Assembly (NCBI RefSeq): GCF_030388665.1
Contig: NZ_CP128846.1
Span: 4,166,501 to 4,230,500 of the forward strand
DNA length: 64,000 bases
DNA from: Streptomyces flavofungini
GTDB taxonomy: Bacteria; Actinomycetota; Actinomycetes; Streptomycetales; Streptomycetaceae
Direction of reading: 5' to 3'
The position numbers and the translations under genes are program-made. Below, piece by piece: positions 25,538-33,702 of this stretch. Below the pieces are notes generated by a model. It had not been told where the DNA came from, did no database searches, and saw nothing but the letters and a program-made list of their open reading frames with translations. Positions within the stretch are counted from its first letter, which is position 1, and each line of letters begins with the position of its first letter.

Positions 25538-27271
25538 TCAGAGAACATCCTTGATCTTGTTGAGGTATAGCTCAGCGAAGCCGCCCCATTGCTTCCTCAA
25601 CTGTCCGTACTGCTCGTTCGGGGTGTCGTGCATCGACTCAGCCTTCGCGTAGGCGACGAGCAGCAAAGTTATGGCTTCGATCGCTCGACGTGCCGTCGTC
25701 TGCAGCGACGGAGCATTCGCCATGGTGACGTCCTTGGAGAGAGCATTAAGCGGCTCGTACATCTCCCGGTAGAAGGCGTGTCGCTGATTGAGCCGGATGA
25801 TCGTCTGGTCCCCAAGGTGGGTCAGCTCGATGAGTTGGTCGCCAGGGAAGCTGACCGTCTCGATTACGAAGGGCATGTCCTTGATCTCTTGGACGTATGC
25901 TGCCTGCTCTTCCTCGGTCGAGCTGCGCCCCGCATCCTGAGCAAGGTCGACGTACTCCCTGTCCCGTTCGTCCGGAGTGGGTACGTCCTTGACTCGCGAC
26001 TTGGGCATCGTGCGATCGGCTTCCTTCACCGCCTTGGCCAGAGAGGCGTGCTCCCCTGACTTCACCGCTTCGGTCCGATCGTCATCGCCCCAGTGGCGCT
26101 GGAGTTCTTCGCGCGCCCGCGGGATGATCCGGCGAGCCAAATCACGGAGAGTCTTGCGGAGTTCATCTGCCGGCACTGCTCCGCGCTTGACGTTGCGAAC
26201 GCCCATGAGGCGGTCGAGCTCAGGGGTGAAGTAGACCTCGAAGCCGATGAACCTGTCCGGCGTAAGGATCCCGTCGGGGAAGAGACGGGCCACCGGCGTG
26301 TAACTGATCTCGCGATCGAGCCGCATGAAGCTGATTGCGCCCTCGTTCTCGGGCAACCGCAGCTTGCGTGCCAGGGCGTCTCCACCCTTGCCCTTGGCCC
26401 GCAGCACTTCGCGGGGTGCGAGCGTAATGACCACTCGAATCTTGTGATCGGTTCCCTGGACGTCCACTTCTTCGTTGAAGAAGACCTGCCCCTCGAAGTG
26501 GGTGTCCTTGTCGTCCCGCGGCGCGTTCTCGCGGCGAGCGATTTCATCCGTCAGGACCTTGTCCACCCAAGTTCCCTTGCGCAGAAACGTCGGGTCGTGG
26601 GGCACAAGATCGGTGTGGTCGACCGTGATCCTGATGCCGCCGCAGAGGAAGTCCCGGAAGATCCTGGAGAGTTCCTTGGTGATTTCTGTGCGGACGTGGT
26701 CCGGGGTGCTGCGGCCGTGTCCGTCGGACACCCGGTCGATCTTGGACCAAAGGACTAGCGTCCCGGTGCCTTCCGGGAAGTAGGGCACGAGATGGGCGGG
26801 CAGCGGCTCATCGTCGGGCGGGTTAATGCCGATCTTCTCCCCCCGCTTCTCTGCTTCGACGGCATCGTCCAGGTCGAACATCACATGCCTGATCGCCTCG
26901 CTACCCGCCACACGAGACCATGCTTCGATGCACGTGCCCACGCTGAGGCCGGCCAGCTTGGCGCCGACACCAAACTTGCCGATGGTCTTGTCGGACATGA
27001 ACCGCGTGGAGAAGCCAAGTTGCAGGTAGTGGTGCAGGGTCTTGTCATCCATGCCCTCCCCGTCGTCGAAAAAGGCGATCTGGCTGATCACCTTCTTGCG
27101 CCCCTTCATGACCTCTTCAGTCATGATCTGGACGTGGTTGGCGCGTGCCTCGACGCTGTTGTCGATCACTTCCCCGACTGCGGACGGGAAGTTATGGCCC
27201 GACTCACGGAGGCTGAGGAGTGCCTGGCCGGACAGGACGACGGGAATGGCGCCCTCGGCGATGTCGTTCAT
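25538..27271 (-). CDS. GHKL-family (MORC/MutL/Hsp90-like) ATPase
   Basis: 577 residues. The Bergerat ATP-binding fold is clear at the N-terminus: N-box GEVIDNSVEA (33-42), DDGEGM (69-74) and GKFGVGAKLA (98-107). The rest has a transducer-like region and charged helices, with a C-terminal region that could mediate dimerisation. GHKL ATPases of the MORC/MutL kind are known partners of nucleases in bacterial restriction-like operons; here the gene lies 14 bp after a GIY-YIG nuclease-like gene and beside a dnd locus. Inference: an ATP-driven clamp or switch that controls DNA recognition by the neighbouring nucleases. Third codon positions are less GC-rich than in the flanking chromosome. Confidence 0.8.
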   Translation of the reverse strand: MNDIAEGAIPVVLSGQALLSLRESGHNFPSAVGEVIDNSVEARANHVQIMTEEVMKGRKKVISQIAFFDDGEGMDDKTLHHYLQLGFSTRFMSDKTIGKFGVGAKLAGLSVGTCIEAWSRVAGSEAIRHVMFDLDDAVEAEKRGEKIGINPPDDEPLPAHLVPYFPEGTGTLVLWSKIDRVSDGHGRSTPDHVRTEITKELSRIFRDFLCGGIRITVDHTDLVPHDPTFLRKGTWVDKVLTDEIARRENAPRDDKDTHFEGQVFFNEEVDVQGTDHKIRVVITLAPREVLRAKGKGGDALARKLRLPENEGAISFMRLDREISYTPVARLFPDGILTPDRFIGFEVYFTPELDRLMGVRNVKRGAVPADELRKTLRDLARRIIPRAREELQRHWGDDDRTEAVKSGEHASLAKAVKEADRTMPKSRVKDVPTPDERDREYVDLAQDAGRSSTEEEQAAYVQEIKDMPFVIETVSFPGDQLIELTHLGDQTIIRLNQRHAFYREMYEPLNALSKDVTMANAPSLQTTARRAIEAITLLLVAYAKAESMHDTPNEQYGQLRKQWGGFAELYLNKIKDVL

Positions 27272-27285
27272 ACTGGTCTCCTGAT

Positions 27286-28255
27286 CTACAGAGTGTGCGG
27301 CGGAGGGAGAGCGCGGCGCAGCGCGCGCTCAATTTCGGTCTCGTGGCAGTACGGGCAGCGTCGGCCTGTTCCTGCGGGGCTGGCGGGATGGATCAAGTTG
27401 GCGATCGTGGCGCTCGTCGAGAGGTAGCGGTGGTACCAGTACGACTCGATGGCGTAGGCGTGGTGGCTGTCGCGTGTTGGCGCAGCTACGAAGTGAGTGG
27501 CGCGGCTACGGAGGGGGTGACGGATCAGACGTTGACGGAGACAGGTGTCGGAGCGGCCGACGTACAAGGGCGTGGCCTGTTGCTGTTCGTATTGCAGAAG
27601 TAGGTAAGCGCCGATGGTTCCCACGGGAATCTGCAGGTTGACGACGGCCCGCGTGAAACGGAGAGCCAAGCTTCCCTTGCTCTCGTACGGCTCACCAAGA
27701 CGAACACCTGATCCTTGGAGCCCCGTCACGGCGGGATACTGATGAGCGTTTTCGCGTGCTGGCGAAGTGCGTGTCGGGTCCGCTCCACGGTCGCCACAGA
27801 CCGCTGCGTCTGCTACTGCGGAGTCGGCGACAGTCATCATGTCGAGCCTTCCTTGGAGGCACGCGGGCCCATGAGATCCGAGTGTCCTCGCAAAGACTCT
27901 CAGCTCCTGCAGAGTCTCCGCTGCGACGGCACAAGCCTCGGGGGTGATATGAGTGATCACCTCGGCCACCGTCGCTCCGTCTGCGGACGTGGAGCACACA
28001 CGGCGGCGAGCTGCGTCAGCGAGCGGGCGGCAGGCGGCCTGCTCGCGAGCGTTGGCATGCGCGCGACGAATGGTCCGGCGTGCGTCCCTGATGACGTTCC
28101 GGCACGGATGGTCTGGGTCCTCCGCGGCGCGCTTCTCGCCGAGCGTGAGGTTGAGTGTCGAGCACATCGAGGTACTCGCCATCCCATGGACGCTTGCTGT
28201 ACTTCGCGTAGAGACGGCACATCGTTTCGATACGGACTTCGTTGAGCTGGAGCAT
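27286..28255 (-). CDS. GIY-YIG nuclease-like protein, apparent frameshift near the N-terminus
   Basis: The C-terminal 110 residues form a GIY-YIG-like domain: GAYLLLQYEQ, then PLYVGRSDTCLRQRLIRHPL with the expected Arg, a candidate catalytic Glu in AIESYWYHRYL, and a CPYCHETEIE metal-binding end. The middle (VAEVITHITPEACAVAAETL, ELRVFARTLG) has no recognised motif. ATG 28255 has an excellent GGGGAGGGG site and begins LQLNEVRIETMCRLYAKYSK, but that frame fails after EYLDVL. The following coding frame (NLTLGEKRAAEDPDHPCRNV) is shifted by one base near 28150-28165. Either a mutation, a base-calling error or recoding. Its stop is 14 bp from the ATPase gene, so the two form an operon. Confidence 0.65.
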
Positions 28256-28593
28256 GGAGCCCCTCCCCGGTGCCCGGCTGCTGTAAGCCGGACCCACTCA
28301 GTCTTGACCCACTCTCCCTTTGGCCGTCGTCGCCAGGTGGTCGACTTCGGCATGAGCAGGTTCTTGAACTGTAGAGCGCGCCACTGACAGTCATCTGCGG
28401 AACGCCCACATCTCCTATGGGACAGCTTTGAGGTCCTTCCCCTCACCGTCGTCCCTGCGGATTCCCATCTGTCCGCGCTGGTGCAGGTCACATGGCACGG
28501 AGGCGCGAGGAATGCTGGAAGAACGCCCTGTCGGTTTCTGTCACCAGGTAGCGTTGGGGGCGGCTTGGATCATGTCGCTCTGGAGGGCCCTGC
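28256..28593. other. divergent promoter region of the nuclease/ATPase module
   Basis: 338 bp separating the leftward GIY-YIG/ATPase operon from the rightward DGQHR/HNH operon. No gene seen. It does not contain the TTRACGTAC motif found between dndA and dndB, so the two loci are probably controlled separately. Confidence 0.45.
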
Positions 28594-30303
28594 GTGAACG
28601 CGAAGACGATCACATACACGTACCCAGCACACGTCACGCAGCAGACGGCATCTGGCAAGCCGCTGGTCTTCTTCGCGGCGCCGGCGACCGAGATCGACCG
28701 GTGGGTCGGCGTCCCGCAGCGCAGCCGACTCGATGACGAGGAAACGATCGGCTTCCAGCGGCAAGAGAACAAGACTCGCATCCGCGAGCTCTCGAGCTTC
28801 TACCATGACGAGCGCAACATCGTGCAGAACCCGCTCCTTGCGGCGCCGCAGACCAAGACGTTGGTGGAGTTCGAAGAGCTCGATGGGCATCCCCAGTTCG
28901 GCACGATCAAGATCGTGAGCCCTGACTTCAGCGACACCTCTCTGCTGGACCTCATGACTCAGGTTGTCGAGCAACTGGAGTCACGTGTTCCGGAACTCAA
29001 GGAAACGGACCTGGACCCAGATCGCTTGTCTTCGATCATGGACAGAGGGCGCAAAGAGCATGGGCTCGAAGTCCTCACGGAAGAGGACGAAGACGAAGAG
29101 GGAGCAGAGGAAAACGGGGGCAACGGCGATGACACGGACGCTGCCAGCGTGCTCCTCACAGACGAGACGCATCTGATCGACTTTTACACCGAGCTCAAAG
29201 GACGCATCAAGGTCCTTGGAGCCTTGGACCCAGATGCGAACCCCGACAGGATCCTCGGGTTCGACCGCAATGCCATGATCAGCTACCTCAAGCCGATCAT
29301 GCTTGTGGACGGCCAGCACCGCCTGAAGGGTGCCGTACTTGCAGCCGAGAGTCTCGCCGAAGGAAGCGAAGGGGAAGACTTCCTGCTGGACGCGGCCGAG
29401 GCTGGCAAAGACCCCGGGCAGGCGAAGGCCGAGTTCATCGGCCAGCACTCCCGACAGCTCCCGGTCTCGCTCCTCATGGACGACAGCCCGAGCGAGCACG
29501 TCTTTCAGTTCGTGGTGGTCAACCAGAAGGCGACCCCCATGGGCAAGGCGCTCCTGGGCACGATCGTTTCAACCAGCCTGAGCAAGGAAGAGCTCGACCC
29601 TGTTGCCCAGCGTCTCAAGGACGCCGGCATCAAGCTCGATGACTCGCAGGCCATTGCCTACCTCACCCGCGCTGATGAAAGTCCTTTCAAGAACTTCGTA
29701 CAGACAGGCATCACGGGTGCCACCGGGGATCAGAACACCCATCTCCAGTGGTCCGTACTCAAGGGACTCGTCAGTATCTTCCGTGAGCTGTCAGGTGGCA
29801 AGCTCTTCGCACAGAAGAATGACTGGGCAAAAGCCTGGGCAAAGTTCCACCTGGACGACAGTTCCTACGTGGCTGCCTTTGACACCCACAAGGAGAAGCT
29901 TGCCGAATGGGGTCGCCCCGACGGCCCCTGGCGCGAAGTCTTCATCAGGTTCTACTCAAACATCAGGGAGAAATTTGGCTCCGATGATCCCGAGGCGCTC
30001 AACGCATGGGGGACGACGCGAAGCAACCTGTTCAATAAGGTATCCCTGACGATCCTGGCCGCCGACTACTTCGAGTATCTTCGCACCCAGAAGAGGACGC
30101 TCAATAATCTGGCTGATGTCGACGCCACCATGAGTGAGTGGCTTGACGGAGTCAATCTCGCCTACTTCAACCGGAACTGGAAAGTCGAGAAGAAGGACAC
30201 CCCTCTGATTCGTCGCACTTGGGCCCGCCTGTGGAATGACTACCGCAGGAACCCTGACTACCTGCCCAAGGAAGGCGAGTTCAACCCCACTGCAGGGGCG
30301 TGA
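28594..30303 (+). CDS. DGQHR-domain protein (DndB-like), second copy in the locus
   Basis: 569 residues from GTG 28594 (TGGAGGG seven bases upstream). It carries the family signature LVDGQHRLKGA (DGQHR at 239-243) and later VVVNQKATPMGKALLGTIVS, as in DndB-type proteins, but is about 190 residues longer than the dndB product encoded nearby and shares little beyond the signature. An acidic insertion (161-181, Glu/Asp/Gly/Asn) splits the N-terminal part. DndB proteins bind DNA and control phosphorothioation. By inference this one is the DNA or modification-sensing subunit working with the HNH protein, to which it is translationally coupled (ATGA overlap). Confidence 0.8.
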   Translation: MNAKTITYTYPAHVTQQTASGKPLVFFAAPATEIDRWVGVPQRSRLDDEETIGFQRQENKTRIRELSSFYHDERNIVQNPLLAAPQTKTLVEFEELDGHPQFGTIKIVSPDFSDTSLLDLMTQVVEQLESRVPELKETDLDPDRLSSIMDRGRKEHGLEVLTEEDEDEEGAEENGGNGDDTDAASVLLTDETHLIDFYTELKGRIKVLGALDPDANPDRILGFDRNAMISYLKPIMLVDGQHRLKGAVLAAESLAEGSEGEDFLLDAAEAGKDPGQAKAEFIGQHSRQLPVSLLMDDSPSEHVFQFVVVNQKATPMGKALLGTIVSTSLSKEELDPVAQRLKDAGIKLDDSQAIAYLTRADESPFKNFVQTGITGATGDQNTHLQWSVLKGLVSIFRELSGGKLFAQKNDWAKAWAKFHLDDSSYVAAFDTHKEKLAEWGRPDGPWREVFIRFYSNIREKFGSDDPEALNAWGTTRSNLFNKVSLTILAADYFEYLRTQKRTLNNLADVDATMSEWLDGVNLAYFNRNWKVEKKDTPLIRRTWARLWNDYRRNPDYLPKEGEFNPTAGA

Positions 30304-31259
30304 TGCAGCCGCAGGAAGTCGGCGATTTCTTCGCCGAGATTAAGAAGGCGCTGGATAGTAACTGGTCAGATGAGGCTTTGAAGTCACTCTCGAAGTACAC
30401 AGTTCCAGAGGTTATCCCTGGAAACCATGGCTGGCTACTGCGCGGAGATCTCTCCACTGTATGGGCGCGGTGGTTCATCGAGAGTTTGGTGGACCTTGCT
30501 CCGTACGAACTGGACACGGAACTCAATATCGGACACCTTCATCGACCGATACTTTCCTTCTTCAATGCGACCAGCCCGCAGGTTCCCCTTGATGAGCGTA
30601 CGAAGTACGCCAAGGTCCTCACGAAATTTGCCTGGCAAATGATCCTTGCCCGAAGGGCACGGAAGCGAGTGGAAATCGGCATTTCGCTACGTGAAGACCT
30701 CTGGGCCTTGGGGCAACCGCAACCGCGCTGCTATCTATGCGGATTCCTTTTCGGGCCCCAGGCTCGGGATAAGTTTCTCCGCGAATCTAAAGCGGGGCCA
30801 CCAGTATCGAAACTCGTTGACTTCACGCGCCCTCGCGGCCAACTTCCCGCACAGCTATGTATTGAAGTCGACCACGTAATCCCCGTCGCCGAGGGTGGGC
30901 AAACGATAGTCGACAACTTGCGCCTAGCCTGCGGCTGGTGCAATTCGACAAAAAATCGATACACGAACATCTACGATGCCACCCCGTGGTCAGGTGGAAT
31001 ATTTCAGCACCCCGCGCTTGGACCCGTGACGCGACCCCAGCCACTCTGGGTATTGCGCACGGTCGCTACTCGCAGAAGGTGCGAGCACCCCGACGGGTGC
31101 TCGTCAAAAATTGAAGACAGCGAGCTGTTCGCGGGGCCTAGAAATCCTAAAGGAGCCCTGACGCCTGTGAATCTCGCCGTGTACTGTGAGACTCACGACC
31201 CCTGGCATCTAGATAGATGGATTGGACCGAAGCGCCTTGCCGCGTCTTCCACGGCGTAA
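30303..31259 (+). CDS. HNH endonuclease
   Basis: 318 residues from ATG 30303, overlapping the DGQHR stop (GTG 30300 is also possible). The C-terminal half is an HNH nuclease: zinc pair CYLC (143-146), catalytic VDHVIPVAEGG (His191), DNLRLACGWCNSTKNRY with the second Cys pair (C210, C213) and Asn. Two more Cys/His clusters follow (CEHPDGC and CETHD). The N-terminal 130 residues (WSDEALKSLSKYTVPEVIPG, WARWFIESLV, LTKFAWQMILARR) are helical and unrecognised; no sulfur-binding SBD or SRA domain is obvious. Several codons end in A/T, unlike the chromosome. Candidate nuclease of a restriction module. Confidence 0.85.
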   Translation: MQPQEVGDFFAEIKKALDSNWSDEALKSLSKYTVPEVIPGNHGWLLRGDLSTVWARWFIESLVDLAPYELDTELNIGHLHRPILSFFNATSPQVPLDERTKYAKVLTKFAWQMILARRARKRVEIGISLREDLWALGQPQPRCYLCGFLFGPQARDKFLRESKAGPPVSKLVDFTRPRGQLPAQLCIEVDHVIPVAEGGQTIVDNLRLACGWCNSTKNRYTNIYDATPWSGGIFQHPALGPVTRPQPLWVLRTVATRRRCEHPDGCSSKIEDSELFAGPRNPKGALTPVNLAVYCETHDPWHLDRWIGPKRLAASSTA

Positions 31260-31313
31260 GTGGGATGCGCTGGCGGGTTTCCAGAATTCGGGCGAAACCC
31301 GCCAGCGCATCCA

Positions 31314-31694
31314 TTACGAAGGATTGACTGTTCCGACCAGTCCTTCCAGAGATTGAAACTCCTTTTGACCGCCCAGGTGGCCAATTCCTCGGTGTAGATG
31401 AATCGTCAAAGTCTTGGCGACGTTTTCATCCGTCGGCTCTTCCCCGTCGGCAATACAGCGTTGCTTAAGGAGTGCAAGATAGACGTCGCCGTACTGGCCG
31501 GCGAAGGTCTTCCATGACATCTCCACAGTCGAATCGGTGACGATGTCCTTAACCAACGGGGTCGACGGGTCCTTGAGTGACATGACGAGGGCCCACCGAC
31601 ACAGAACATTCCAGTTGGGGATCCCGGTCGTGCGCTTCAGCCACGACAAACGATCTTTGGCTGGCTGCGAGAGACGGACGCTATCGAGCGACAT
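31314..31694 (-). CDS. dndE: DNA phosphorothioation protein DndE
   Basis: 126 residues, the usual DndE length. Typical start VRLSQPAKDRLSWLKRTTGI and NWNVLCRWALVMSL, helical throughout, ending in IHLHRGIGHLGGQKE. DndE binds nicked or covalently closed DNA and is required for sulfur incorporation into the backbone. Its start overlaps the end of dndD by 14 bp; it is last in the leftward dndBCDE operon. Confidence 0.93.
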   Translation of the reverse strand: MSLDSVRLSQPAKDRLSWLKRTTGIPNWNVLCRWALVMSLKDPSTPLVKDIVTDSTVEMSWKTFAGQYGDVYLALLKQRCIADGEEPTDENVAKTLTIHLHRGIGHLGGQKEFQSLEGLVGTVNPS

Positions 31695-33702
31695 GCAGGG
31701 CTCCTTCGTTCCACCAGTACCCCTCGACGACGTTGGTGGTGAAGGTCGTATCGTCGTGGACCAGCGTGTAGGTATGGGCTACCGACTTCTTCAGGCGGCC
31801 CAGCAGGTATTCGTCGATCTCCTCGTCAGTGGAGAGGAGAAGTACCTGGTCGCTCGCCTGCGGGAAGTATCGGTCCACAAGGTGCTCGCGATGGCGGCTG
31901 TCGAGGCGTCCGAGCGGCGTGTCGATCACGCTGGGAAGACGGTTTCCGGCGACTTTCATCAGCCCCCACAGAAGTGAGACGGCTAGGATCTGCCGCTCGC
32001 CAGCGCTGAGGCGCCCAGGGTCGATCGTGTCGCCTTGAGAGTCGGTCAGCGTGAGCCTGAAGTCGCCGGCGATGCGGAGGTCTTGGACGAGTCCCCGCTT
32101 TCGCATGAGGTCCTTGAAGCTCTGCAGTACAGCCACCTCAAGCCGACTGATATGCCGCTGCAGGAGTGCTTCACCAAAGCGCTCAAGAGTCCCGCGGGCC
32201 TTCTCCGAATACTTGATGATCCGCTCGACTTCTTCGGCCTTCACCTTCGTCCGGACGAACTCCTTGTGAGCACGTTCAAGGGCGGCTTCCACGTTGGCCC
32301 GACGCCGCTTGAGTTCGGTGGCCCGTTCCCTGCCACGGGCGACCGTGGCCTCCATGCGGGCAAGCTCTTTGAGCTGTGCTGCGCGCTTCTTCTGGAGGTC
32401 TTCCACCTTGCTCTGCTCCGGGACACCGGCCAGCTGGCGATCCAGTTGATCGAGTTCCTCAGCAGCAGCGGCAACAAGTGCCAGAAGCTCGCTGGCCCGA
32501 GCCTCGTCTCGTACGAGAACCTCGTCAAGCACCGTCAGCTGCGCCAGAGCATCGTGGGGAAGCGCGAAGTCCACCTTCAAGACAGAAGACTTGGAGCGCT
32601 TGACTCGGTCTTCCTCCAGCCTCTTCGTGATCGTGTCCCTTGCATCCTCGGGCAAGAGATCGAGCAGCCACTGATCTCGCTTCTCCAAGACGTCAAGGAC
32701 CTGGCCGGCTTCAGCCGCCGACTGCTCACGCCGGGCCTGCTTGCGGACGTCCTTCAGGTGCGTACGCATCATGAGCAGTGGTAGCGGGCCTGCTGCGACC
32801 TGGGCTAGGGACAAACGAAGCTCGGCAAGGCGCTCGTCAGCCCGCTTACGCTCTTGCTCGATCTCGAGACGGCGCTCGAAGAGGCCGCCTCCTTCGTTCT
32901 GGAACTCGCGCTCCAAGCTCTCAAGTTTGTGGCGAGCATTCTTCAGCAGAGCATCTTGGTGCTTCGAATCCTGCTCCGCCACGTCCAGCTGTTCCTGAAC
33001 AGACTCGCGTTCATGCTCCTGTGCACGAATGTTGTCCATCAGGTGCTGTTCCCCATCGGACAGCTTCTGGCGACGTTGGAGTGCGAGCAGGTCAGTGCGG
33101 AGCTGTTGCACGGTGCTTACTCCGAGCAAGGAATGCACCGCTGACTCGATGACCGAGGCTGCACGCTCAGGGTCGGCGAGGGACTCGATCTTCTCGCCGT
33201 CGAAGAAGGACAGCGATGCCACTTCAAGCGGAAGCAGGTCTTCGACGTAGTCTGCCCAGCCTTCGCTGAGTAGCCTGCTGTACTTCAGTTCTGGCTGAGT
33301 ACGGCGCCCAGGCTTGGTGACGTAGTTCTCATCAACGGAGACGTTGAGGAATTCCTTCAGGGTCTTGCCGTTGACGTGCCAGCTTCGGGCGACTCTGTAG
33401 TAGTGCTCTTTACCGTCGACAGTGACGGTAAACTCCAAAGTGACTGAGGAACCACGTGCCGGGTCGTGCTGTCGGTTGATGCTCTCGCGAAGGTAGGTCT
33501 CGTATGCCTTGCTGCCTCGTCCACTGCATCGGGCACGCGGACCGTACAGGGCGAGCTGGATGGCATCGAGCAGAGTCGTCTTGCCGCAACCGTTGAGTCC
33601 ACCGATCAGGATGATCGGCTTGCTCTTCTTCACGGTGAGGTCGAGTGACTGCTTACCTCGATAAGCGCCGAACTCTTCAAGGGTGATGTTACGCAGGAGC
33701 AT
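31681..33702 (-). CDS. dndD: DNA phosphorothioation ATPase DndD
   Basis: 673 residues, an SMC/Rad50-like ATPase. Walker A GGLNGCGKTT (34-43), a long coiled-coil centre (residues about 210-520), ABC signature LSAGERQILAVSLLWG, Walker B PSVIDTPLGRLD and a terminal LLLSTDEEI. DndD hydrolyses ATP and is thought to alter DNA structure or nick it during phosphorothioation. It overlaps dndC upstream and dndE downstream. Confidence 0.95.
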   Translation of the reverse strand: MLLRNITLEEFGAYRGKQSLDLTVKKSKPIILIGGLNGCGKTTLLDAIQLALYGPRARCSGRGSKAYETYLRESINRQHDPARGSSVTLEFTVTVDGKEHYYRVARSWHVNGKTLKEFLNVSVDENYVTKPGRRTQPELKYSRLLSEGWADYVEDLLPLEVASLSFFDGEKIESLADPERAASVIESAVHSLLGVSTVQQLRTDLLALQRRQKLSDGEQHLMDNIRAQEHERESVQEQLDVAEQDSKHQDALLKNARHKLESLEREFQNEGGGLFERRLEIEQERKRADERLAELRLSLAQVAAGPLPLLMMRTHLKDVRKQARREQSAAEAGQVLDVLEKRDQWLLDLLPEDARDTITKRLEEDRVKRSKSSVLKVDFALPHDALAQLTVLDEVLVRDEARASELLALVAAAAEELDQLDRQLAGVPEQSKVEDLQKKRAAQLKELARMEATVARGRERATELKRRRANVEAALERAHKEFVRTKVKAEEVERIIKYSEKARGTLERFGEALLQRHISRLEVAVLQSFKDLMRKRGLVQDLRIAGDFRLTLTDSQGDTIDPGRLSAGERQILAVSLLWGLMKVAGNRLPSVIDTPLGRLDSRHREHLVDRYFPQASDQVLLLSTDEEIDEYLLGRLKKSVAHTYTLVHDDTTFTTNVVEGYWWNEGALHVAR

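Noticed and set aside
30303..31259. HNH protein as an ScoMcrA-type sulfur-binding nuclease
   Set aside because: No SRA-like or sulfur-binding domain could be recognised in the N-terminal part, so only the HNH call is made.
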